Below, piece by piece: positions 54,955 to 64,000 of a stretch of DNA of 64,000 nucleotides. Position 1 is the first letter of the stretch; every line of letters begins with the position of its first letter. The translations under genes were made by a program, and so were the position numbers. The notes beneath the pieces were generated by a model. It had not been told where the DNA came from and did not search any database. It saw only the letters and a list, made by a program, of their open reading frames with translations. Origin of the DNA: Tricholoma matsutake (Eukaryota; Basidiomycota; Agaricomycetes; Agaricales; Tricholomataceae); NCBI GenBank assembly GCA_026075535.2, contig AP026540.1:3596001-3660000 (forward strand). Reading direction: 5' to 3'.

Positions 54955-55228
54955 TGTTGGAGCAGACTATATACGCTGCACAGTGGAAGAGACAACACAT
55001 TCCTTACAACCTACCTGGGGTTTACTTAGACTTACAGCTAGGGTTAGCAGAGGTAAGAACACTGTATTCCTACTACGGTACAGGTTCTCCTTATATACAT
55101 AATAATAAGGATGTCACATGACTCAGGAATGTGTTTACTGCATGTATGCGCAGTAAGCGCAGTAACATGCATATGCTGCATGTATTGCCTCATGTATACA
55201 GCATGCATCACTGGGATTAATTTCAACA
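54955..55228 (-). repeat. 3' LTR of copia F
   Basis: 274 bp, TGTTGGAGC...TTCAACA in plus orientation; same family as 40090-40394 and the inverse of 8938-9210. Confidence 0.95.
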
Positions 55229-55260
55229 CCCCCCCTCAAACTGTACAGCGCTCTAAGCAG

Positions 55261-58200
55261 CTAAGTTTGAATCTCGAAAGTAATTCTGAGAGAGTCTCTA
55301 AATTTCCTGAATAGGATGGCGCCAAGGTTCTTTGTGAACATGTCAGCCAGATTATCACTTCCAGGAATGAAAACGACTGTGACTTTGTCATTTTCTATGC
55401 ATTTGCGGGTGTAGTGGTAGCGAATGTCTATATGTTTGGTCCTTCTTTCCTGAACTGGATTTGATCCAATAAAGATGGATCCCTGATTATCAGCGCAGAT
55501 TGGTACGCACTTCAGTGTATATCCAAGTTCCTGGAATAAGGACTCTATCCACACTATCTGCCGACAAGTGTCAGAGAGAGCCATATATTCGGCTTCTGTG
55601 GATGACAGTGCTACAGTTTTTTGTAAATGGGACTGCCAGCACACAATGCCACTCGCTAGAGTAGCAAAGTAACCCATTGTAGATCGGTGCTTGACAGTGT
55701 CAGCTGCCCAATCAGAATCTGTGAAGGCCTGCAGCCCCTCGGATTTCTCTCCATCATAGACTATACTGTACTTCTGGGTTCCCACCAGATAGCGCATTAT
55801 GTACATTGCTTTGTCTAGATGTTCTTGGCTAGGATTAGCCGAGAATTGCGACATCTTGATTACCGCGTAAGCGATATCAGGTCGCGTTCCGAGCATCAGA
55901 TACAATAAAGATCCGATCACAGACTGATATTTCAATCTAAGCACCGCGTTTGGCATCGCTGTGTTCTCCGACGGTTTGTAGCCAGTCGGGAGCGGAGTGG
56001 GGGCAACTTTGGCATTTGTCATCTCAAACCTCTCGAGCACTTTGGTGAGATATTCTGTTTGATTGAGTTTGACTTTTGTAGCGGTCTGGGTGATGCACAT
56101 GCCTAAGAATTCCATGACTTTTTCAGTACTATGGCACTCCCAATGCTTCAGGCAAGCATTCTTCTTTTCATCCACAAGTTTCTTGTTCTTGCCCATGAAC
56201 AAGCCATCGTCAACATAGACTAGCGCAATAATGATGCTGCCTGTCTTAGGATCCTTGTGTATGAAGATGCCGGCATCGGAGCTGGCGTGCACAAACCCAA
56301 TGGTGTGCATAAATGCCTCTAGCTCTTTCCACCATGCTAGTGAAGCCTGTTTAAGGCCATACAATGCTCGGCGTAAGCACATTACTTTGCGCTCTTTACC
56401 CTCGAGTCTGAAACCCTCGGGTTGATCCATATAGATCTCCTCATCAAGTTTGCCATATAAAAATGCGGTTTTTACATCTAGACCGGTCATATACATGCCT
56501 TCTAGAGACGCAAGGGCAAACATGAGGCGTACGGTCTCGTAGCGGACTACTGGTGAGAAAATCTCATCAAAGTCAACGCCTTCGACTTGTGAAAAGCCTT
56601 TGGCCACAAGTCTGGCTCGTTTTCTTCCGTCCGATTTCACGGAGAAAACCCATCTATTTTTGATTGTTTTCTGATCATGTGGAAGATCGACGATATCATA
56701 GACTTGTCGCTTGCGAAGAGCCTCTAACTCTTCACGACAAGCCTGTTTCCACTCAAGTTGCTGCTGCCGGGGTAGGCGCGCAATATCGTGAAATTGGTTT
56801 GGAACTAGGCTTTTTCCGCTTGATGGTGTGACTGCTTTTGATAACAGCCAGCGGATAAGCTCATCTCCACCTTCCTTGGTTATCTTTTTAATATAACCTG
56901 CTTCGTCCGGTTCCCCCATTGGGTAATCATGTTCTTGATTATTGGAATCGGGCACACTCTCGTGGGGTGCCAAACTCGGTCCAGCAACCGGTTCTTGCTG
57001 TTGAGGTCATGGTCGTGTTTGGTTATGATCCAAATCTTGACCCACAGACTTCTTCCAATATCGATCACGTGCAATGTCTCTCTCTATGTCAGAGGGGAGT
57101 CGCTGTTCTCCATAGGTATTGCCGGGATGGTTTGGGATTTTCCTCTGCCTGCCTGATCGACGGGGCAATTGCTGCCATTCCTGTTGATCTTCACATCTTG
57201 GACAAAAGTCCTCAGTGTTAACTGGAGGCGGTGGAGGAGGAGCGTTAGTCGCATCGTCATGTGCCTTTTGCTCACTTGGTAAATCATCATCATCATCTTC
57301 TGATGATGGAGGAAGGGGCGGATTTTGTGGCAGTATAGGGTCATCGCCATCCATTCCAGATGAGTGGTCATCATCTTCTGGTTCTGGAGGTGGAAAATCA
57401 TCAAGGTCTGTCTTGGCAGGAGTTTTAGCTCCAGGACAGCATGGGAACATTGTTTCATCAAATAGTGCCGTGGCACCAATGAATATTGCGCCATTTTGTC
57501 GCATGAAACGATATGCTTTAATGCCATCTTCTACTCCAAGGTACGTCATTAACTCTGATCAAGGAGATAATGTTGTTGGACATTTTTCCTTTGGTAGATA
57601 GACATAAGCACCGCAACCGAAGACCTTCAGATTGTTTAGATCTGGGCGGACCTTTGTCAGGTCCTCAAAAGGTGTCAGCCATTTCAGGCGCCTTATTGGG
57701 GTTCGGTTGTATAAATGTGTTGCATGTTCTATGCAAAATTCCCACCATGATTGTGGTAGACAAGCGGTGAATTGCAAGGTTTGCGACTTTTCCATTATTG
57801 TCCTTATGGCGCACTCTGCGCACCCGTTCTGTTGATGAACGTGGGGTGCAGACATCTCTATTTTGATGCCTAAGTCCTTGAGCTGTTTTTGTAGCTCACG
57901 ATCCTTGAACTCCCCCCCTGGATCAACATGCCAGCGCTTGATTGTAGTGCCATATTGGGTTTTAGCCATCACTTGAAATTGTCTAATTGCTGCAGCAGCG
58001 TCAGATTTCTTTCTGAGACATTGGACCCAAATATGTGACGTTTTGTCATCCAGAAATACAATGAAGTATTTATGTTTGTGGTACGATAGTACCGGGAGTT
58101 CCTTTAGGTCGGAATGTATTAATTCAAAGGATTTGTCAGCTCGTGAGTCTGACTCGGGAAAAGATTTTGAGGTCATTTTCCCTTCTGCACACCCTGGACA

Positions 58201-60129
58201 TATAATTTTGTCTTTAGGAATAATTAAATTCCTTGGGAATTTTATGGTGCTTTTAGGCATTTTCCCTAGCGCCTCTTTGGATGGGTGTCCAAGTCACCTA
58301 TGCCAAGTCAAGTAGTCAGCGACATAAATGGTCGTGACATTAACCTTTTTGGTGCTCAATATATGAGTCCAAGCCCAATAGATCGTGTCATTCCTCCTTA
58401 GAGGGACACAATGTATGATTGGGTTTCCATGCTTGATAAATGAAATGTGTGCGGAGGAACCACGCACATCACTTCCGTCTTGTAAAAAGACCCCCATTGA
58501 CATCAATCGAGTATTAATGTCGGGTATGTAGTAGACGGGGTATAACCGCATTTCACACATCTCTGACTTCCCGTGACATACTACCTGGTGTTTAATGAAG
58601 ACTGCTCCTTTTCCTACTATATGAGTAGTACCAGTGGCCGTTTGGACCAAGGTAGAGTCCTTTCTCGGTAAAGGCTCGTAAGAAGCGAAATCTTTTATTT
58701 CACCAGTGAAGTGTTTTGATGCGCCTGAATCCATGATCCAGTCGGCACCTTTCTTACAATCTCCCTTTGCACACATAGCACATATATTAAGATCTAAATA
58801 ATTCCATGATACATTTAATAGCGGTAAAATTTCACATGAAAAGTTTGCTGTATTCATAGGAATATTAATCTTAGTGCTTGTGGCAGGGAAAAGGACTGAC
58901 CTGTCATCATACGCCCCTGTGTCAAGGGGTTCATCGATGAGCATTTCGTCGACGGCTTTCCACACTTCCTCATCAGACACCGGAGGTTCAGATCCGAGGG
59001 AGACGGTATCGTCTTCTACCTCCTCGATCCTAGATTCGGGTTCTGGTTCTATCCTTCTTCTCTTTCCTTCTCGCACTGTCAGGTGCTCTTCCAGCGGTCG
59101 CAGATTTTTCGCGCTGCGCGGAAGTTGCATTTGCTCAAGGGTGTCTCGAGCTTGCTGATATTCGGCATAAACTGAATGAGAGGTAGAGGCCACGCCCATA
59201 TATGCCTGTGCAGGCGGTCGGCGGCGAGGATCCCTTGTGGGAGTGTGTTCGCATCTTTCGATGCGCTGTATAAGCGGCATTGGCGGTATGATGGTGCCAT
59301 TACCATTTATGGTGGTATAGGCATTGGAGGCGAGGTGGGTATGTTTATCCTTCGGCTTCTCCTCCTTAGTCTTTCTGTCCCCACGTCGTCCATGCTTTCG
59401 GGACGAGTCTCCGTTGCTGTTTTGCCCTTCTTTGGGCTGCCATTTGGGGTTTCCCCCTTTGTGCTTAACAGCAGAAAGTTTGTTGGCCTGAGGCTGGCCA
59501 GCGGGCTTTCCTACTGCTGTGCGCCTTGAGGCTTCAGCGACAATGGAGTCCTTGACATGTTTAAATGTCAAGGCGCTAGTAGCAGTCGTGTTAAGGACCG
59601 TTGCGGACAAGGAATCATACTCGCGCGGCATCGCAGCAAGTAGAATCATTGCTTGCACTAGCTCGGGGATGGCGATGTTAGCAGCCGTAAGGTGCTCAAA
59701 TTTGTCTGCCATTCTAGCAATCTCCGGTGCGGGGTTCGCAGCCAGGATCTTGATCGCTATTGCGGACCTAAAGTCCGCGAAGACTTGGGAGGGGCCATCC
59801 ACACCATAATCGGTGTGGATGAGATCCCACACCTCCTCAGCAGTGTCCTTTGAGTTGGCACGCTGCCGAATGGAGGGGGCCAGGCAGAGCACTAGGCTAC
59901 CAATGGCCTGGTCATTTTTGTTGCTCCAGGTCTGGAGCTTGGCATTAGCATCCGCTACCAAAGTAGCGTTCGTCGCCGTCAAGGGAGGCGCTGGGGGCGG
60001 TTTTTGCTCCGCCCCACTAGTTATTTGCCAGAGGCCCTGAGACCTGAGCCATGCCTTCATTGAGTCGGCCCATTGAATGTAATTTGATCCGTCAAAAGTT
60101 TGAACGAGTTTCTCAAGAGTTGAAGACAT
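55261..60129 (-). pseudogene. copia F gag-pol, three nonsense mutations
   Basis: Start ATG 60127-60129; domain order as in copia B. TGA at 58294-58296 (after Y-L-T-W-H-R), 57559-57561 (after T-T-L-S-P) and 57007-57009 (after Q-T-R-P); in copia B all three codons are CGA. Many missense changes are Arg to His, Cys or Gln (for example C-A-E-C-A-I-R in integrase where B has R-A-E-R-A-I-R), which also follow from CpG transitions. More decayed than copia E. Confidence 0.93.
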
Positions 60130-60378
60130 GATTTTGTGGTGGCAGCTGTTAAAAGTGCTCAATCAGTCTTTTTACTCAATAAAACACGTTTAATGTTCTC
60201 AGGAGAAAACACTCCTTCAGAGTGGTTAACCCTAGTCAACCTAGGTTTTATGTGCAGCTCGCAGGGAGCGCAATGCAGCTCACGAAGAGCGCAAGGTTAT
60301 AATTTGGAGACGATGAAGTCAACATCGTTCGCAGCCAATTAAGGCGCGTTCGCGACGTGCCCAGCAGGGCCCATAACC

Positions 60379-60652
60379 TGTTGGAGCAGACTATATACGC
60401 TGCACAGTGGAAGAGACAACACATTCCTTACAACCTACCTGGGGTTTACTTAGACTTACAGCTAGGGTTAGCAGAGGTAAGAACACTGTATTCCTACTAC
60501 GGTACAGGTTCTCCTTATATACATAATAATAAGGACATCACATGACTCAGGAATGTGTTTACTGCATGTATGCACAGTAAGCGCAGTAACATGTGTATGC
60601 TGCATGTATTGCCTCATGTATACAGCATGCATCACTGGGATTAATTTCAACA
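60379..60652 (-). repeat. 5' LTR of copia F
   Basis: 274 bp partner of 54955-55228; TATA-like run ttatatac on the plus strand (tatataa on the element's strand) near 60513-60520. Confidence 0.95.
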
Positions 60653-62284
60653 GCATTCTCATGCATGAACCAGTCGTATAGGCTGGTTATGACCTCCTTG
60701 AAAGTCCAGGCAGCTCGTTGACACTATGCATCGTCAACACTGTCCTGAAGCCAAGTCAAGGTGGTGTTCTCAAGGAACATCACCATATACTCAATACAGT
60801 CTGAGTCCAGATCTGGACCACATACTTTGTTCATCTTCAGCCATCATTCAAAGCCTTTGGTTGCTGGTAATCCACCATACTTAGGCAAATTTGGGACACA
60901 CGGACTGTTCTTACCACTAGCGGTAGGAACTTCAGTCAAGACAGAGACTTTGCTGTCGATCTGTCTGTAGATCTTTGTATGAATGTCCCTCAAGTATTTT
61001 GAGGGTCAAAGGGAACCTTTTCCTCAATAGGAATTGGGACGGGAAGATACAGAATATCTAGATGAGGATCGACTAGATGAATGCTGTGCCCAGCTACCTC
61101 ATCTGTGGTGAGACGAGGTCTTATTAGCAATCTCTTCCTCACTTGGGGAAGAGTGTTTGCTGTTTTTGTTACTCGAGGTGCTATACGACGAGTCAGTACT
61201 ACTTTCATCTCCATCATCACCAGAACCATCACCATCTGGTGGCCCGTTCTTGCCTGCATGACTCTGCACAGGATTTTTGGACCCTCGTGGTGGGGCTTTC
61301 TCGCTTATCATGGCAAGAGTTCTTGCTGTTCTTATCCCAAGGATTGCCATCCTTGTCAAAATGAATCCCTTGATCAGGAATCGATGTGGGTTGTCCATCC
61401 TGGATATCACCATTGCGTATCCTCTGGAGGACTAACTTATTGTTGTCAATGTAATGTACCTTCTTTTTGGAAGGTACCTCAACCGGTGTTACCGGTGTGG
61501 TTGGACATGGGTTAACATGTTCCTGGGAAGGGGACAGTTGCTGCTCCACACGTTCAGCTGTATGAGGAGTAGTAGGTCTGGATACAGACCTATGGGAACA
61601 TTGTCTGGTGTAAGCAAATGCCAGATCTGTAAGTTGGGTTTCTAACTTAACAGGTTTGAAGTCCCGGGCATCCCTGGCATGGCCAAGGATATCGGTAGCA
61701 AGCTGAGTGAAATGCCAAGCTCTGAACTCTTCATCTGACTCATCCTCTCTAGTTTTCTTGAGAGGTTTCTTCTCTACACACTGACATAGTCTTTCGTGTT
61801 TGTCCATCAGTGTCGGTGGCACCGATGGGGCTAACTTTGGCCATTGGGCAGAGAATAGTCTGGGTGTAGTATACTCCAGACATTATTGGGGAAGATCAAT
61901 ATAATTACGGGGGGTGACCCAGTTATTCAGGGACTCTGGAGTTAGTTCATCCAGAGGTGAGAGTCCTTGTAACCCCGGATTAGTTCCGGGGGTTGACCAG
62001 GCACTTCGTCGACTACTTTTCAATGAGTTAGATTTCTTCGAGTCGAGATCGCTGTCGTCCTCAACCATCACCTGGGCTGTGCAAAGTCCGAGTGCAGAGG
62101 AATTGATCGCTCTCGTAGTGGATATATGTGCTTCGAGGTTCACTGCCTGTATTGTAGGAGACAGTAAATTTCTCGAGGTGCCTGTATGCGCCTCAAGTGG
62201 TTGGGGTATGCTCAAATTTTGTGCGACCTGCAACGAAGCAGGTTTAGTCTTATTTCTGGTTCTTGCCCTGGCTGTCAAAGCCAT

Positions 62285-62544
62285 GGCTGATGGGGTTGAT
62301 ATTGGTCTTTAGCAGTAGGGAACAAAATTTTTTGGTCGTAGCAGCGGGCAAAAAGCGATAAAAAGAAAATGTTGATTCAAGTGCTGAGTGCTTGAGTCAG
62401 GTCCTAGCGATGGATTTGCTTCCATCGCTGATCGCATTGGGGAATTTTCACCCTTTGCGGGAGAAGTTCAGGGTCATGGTTATGACAATCACTGATGGGG
62501 CGATGTCGAGCAAAACTCTATATGAGTTTTGGTGTTCAAAAAAG
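62285..62544 (-). other. gypsy G leader
   Basis: 260 bp between gag ATG and the 5' LTR. The bases following the LTR on the element's strand (CTTTTTTGAACACC) match neither the copia half-tRNA site nor an obvious tRNA 3' end. Confidence 0.55.
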
Positions 62545-62738
62545 TGTAGTGAGTCAAGGGGGATCTCCTTATATCACACACCAAAAGAATATGAATAACA
62601 TATATATTTCGTGTATTGGTAGTGGTAAAAAAGATTGCTTATGTAAATAGAAGGCTGGTCCCTTTATAGGGGCCAGCCAGGTCAACAGCAAGGAAATATA
62701 ATATATACAAATGCAGGGTCAAGCTCCAGGTCACCACA
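62545..62738 (-). repeat. 5' LTR of gypsy G
   Basis: 194-bp partner of 46914-47107; several differences, most at CpG-derived pairs. Followed by GGATG (62739-62743). Confidence 0.92.
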
Positions 62739-62743
62739 GGATG

Positions 62744-63580
62744 TGAGGGTGTCAACTTGGGTTAGGGCGAAGAGGGACGCTCGGACACCCACAAGGTAGG
62801 ATATGCACCTGGTAAGCAACACCAGACCACTACACCTGCACCATGTCACTAACCCCCCCCCAACACCTATGAACACCCAGAACCAACAACACACCTGCCC
62901 CATGCCTGTGAGCCACTGCTCATAGGATGGATTGCGAGTGCATGCAATTGACAACAACAATGACATGGCCTACCAGCACTACTGGACCCCCACAACAGAC
63001 AACACTGGGGATCACCAGGGCCATAGAATGACAACATTGACAAGCACCAAGGCCCGACAATGACACCGAATGGCACCATACACCAAATAACCAGCACCCG
63101 TCCCCAGACCCACAAGCCACTGCTTGTGGGGTGGATTGCGGGTGCAAGCTGGGGGGGGGACGACAATGATTGACAAGGGATGATCAATGACAACCACGGG
63201 GAACAACCAATGATTACTGGGATAACGAACAGATGATGGACAACTACCATCACCTACACCCAGCCCCATGAGCTTCGTGGGGTGTATAATTTTTATTCTT
63301 TCTTAACTACATACATACAATACAGATGTTACGATGTAGTTAGTAGGTAGCACCAGTCCCATAACCAGTCCTGACCAGTGCTGCACTGGTTAGGACTGGG
63401 TCCGGTTTATTACTGGTCAGAACTGGTTCATAAACTGTGGTTGAACCACTGATAACTGGTTTATTGCAGTTTTGGTCACAGTTTTGTAGTATTATGAAAA
63501 ATGGAAAACTGGTTCGGTCTGTGGTTTTGGCCTGCAAGGGCGAAAAACCAGACTGAACCAGACTTTAAAGCGCTAACCAG
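62744..63580. repeat. repeat-rich flank of gypsy G
   Basis: Holds three divergent CAYGAGCA-type palindromic units (about 62904-62940, 63110-63143, 63257-63285), homopolymers of C and G (about 62849, 63153), and from 63340 a stretch dense in actggt/accagt motifs that can pair with each other. No gene. Confidence 0.5.
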
Positions 63581-63680
63581 AATAACTGGACTCTGACCAG
63601 AATAACCGGACTCTGACCAGAATAACCAGACTCTGACCGGAATAACCGGACTCTGACCGGAATAACTGGACTCCGATTGG
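63581..63680 (+). repeat. 20-bp tandem repeat, right array
   Basis: Five units of aataacYRgactcYgaYYRg in perfect 20-bp register, same unit and orientation as 46281-46340. Confidence 0.8.
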
Positions 63681-63689
63681 AATAGGTGG

Positions 63690-64000
63690 GAAAGGGTAAA
63701 TTACAGCAATCTGTTGAGCTCTGATGGTGATCAGATCCTCAGTCATAATTACCTTATCCCAATCAAGGGATTCCCAAGTTTGGTCTGCAATGTCAAAGGC
63801 GAGGAGAGGTTGATGCCCCAGGAGTAAATAATATGTTGAGTGACCTGTCATATGTGAGGCAGTACAACATATAGCAAGAAGGACAGCATGAAGGTAAAGT
63901 GGCCACCATGAAGGGTGGTCACCACAGATGCACATGAGTGCGTTGATGAGAACTTGATGAGCGCACTCAACGATGGCATTTCACTGTGGATGATAAGGGG
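63690..64000 (-). pseudogene. gypsy integrase fragment at window edge
   Basis: Minus strand: P-Y-H-P-Q, a TGA, N-A-I-V-E-C-A-H-Q, then D-H-P-S-W-W-P-L-Y-L-H-A-V-L and Y-Y-L-L-L-G-H-Q-P-L-L. This is the end of a Ty3/gypsy integrase core; it differs from gypsy A and G. It stops at the tandem array and continues beyond the window on its 5' side. Confidence 0.7.

Larger units (their letters stand above)
54955..60652 (-). mobile_element. copia F, full length, decayed relative of B
   Basis: 5,698 bp with 274-bp LTRs (54955-55228 and 60379-60652), target duplication GCATT (54950-54954 and 60653-60657), primer site (60367-60378) and polypurine tract next to the 3' LTR. Inserted into the gag of gypsy G. 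The LTRs differ at 5 bases, all in CpG-derived pairs. Gag-pol has three stops. Confidence 0.96.
54296..62284 (-). pseudogene. gypsy G gag, interrupted by copia F
   Basis: Starts at ATG 62282-62284. A long Ser/Lys-rich N-terminal part (62284-61883, 61822-about 61229) is followed, after a frame change near 61250, by the capsid domain (P-N-L-P-K-Y-G-G-L-P, then W-L-Q-D-S-V-D-D-A). At 60653 copia F intervenes; the frame resumes at 54954 exactly, E-N-A then T-H-D-V-T-N-K-F-W, showing a clean insertion. The capsid end and a knuckle variant C-Y-N-C-G-G-P-H-Y-S-T-D-P-K-C (about 54310-54362) follow. Several stops are TGA in place of expected arginine. Confidence 0.82.
46914..62738 (-). mobile_element. 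Ty3/gypsy chromovirus with extra 3' ORF (gypsy G), split by copia F
   Basis: 194-bp LTRs (46914-47107 and 62545-62738), target duplication GGATG on both sides (46909-46913 and 62739-62743), and polypurine tract AAGGGGGAGGG on the minus strand beside the 3' LTR. Without copia F and its duplication the element is about 10.1 kb. Minus-strand order: long gag, zinc knuckle, protease, reverse transcriptase/RNase H, integrase with chromodomain-like end, then a further ORF of about 2.3 kb before the 3' LTR. All coding parts carry stops or frameshifts. Confidence 0.93.

Noticed and set aside
63581..63680. CRISPR-like array
   Set aside because: The 20-bp units are directly adjacent with no spacers, in a fungal genome.

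Overview
The window looks like a chromosome segment of a filamentous basidiomycete fungus, probably an agaricomycete. Three things point there: host genes split by many short introns (about 48-63 bp) with GTRNGY donors; a bifunctional ADE16-type purine gene beside an F-box gene; and chromoviral Ty3/gypsy and Ty1/copia elements that make up most of the sequence.

Layout. (1) 1-20213, a nested retrotransposon block. An old minus-strand copia element (here copia A) lies at 1-238 and about 6457-8937. It was split by a chromoviral gypsy element (gypsy A, 239-6451, TSD ATGCT) and carries a hAT-like MITE (8669-8907). It was also hit by a complete plus-strand copia element (copia B, 8938-14627, TSD ACATG) whose single 1,620-codon ORF is open and whose LTRs look identical. 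Next to it is a decayed minus-strand copia element (copia D, about 14962-20208) whose 3' end, including its LTR and target-site duplication, has been flipped. (2) 20214-38478, a gene island: a tandem pair of 7-exon single-pass membrane protein genes (second copy shortened), an 8-exon AICAR transformylase/IMP cyclohydrolase gene, a head-to-head F-box gene, a long stretch without a recognisable gene, one unknown multi-exon gene and a family-25-like glycosyltransferase. (3) 38479-64000, a second transposon block: a gag-like fragment truncated by copia E (relative of B, minus strand); a tract rich in hairpins and tandem repeats; a 10.1-kb chromoviral element (gypsy G, 46914-62738, TSD GGATG) with an extra ORF between integrase and 3' LTR, itself split by copia F (54955-60652, TSD GCATT); then more repeats and the edge of another gypsy pol gene.

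How it fits together. The host genes keep their reading frames, while nearly all retroelement copies are decayed in one way: stop codons are mostly CGA-to-TGA, and LTR pairs differ almost only at CpG-derived dinucleotides. That is the footprint of cytosine methylation at CpG followed by deamination. Copia B has escaped it and is the youngest and most likely competent element. The nesting gives a relative chronology: copia A is older than gypsy A and copia B, and gypsy G is older than copia F. All reading was by eye; family names rest on motifs and domain order, not on database searches.
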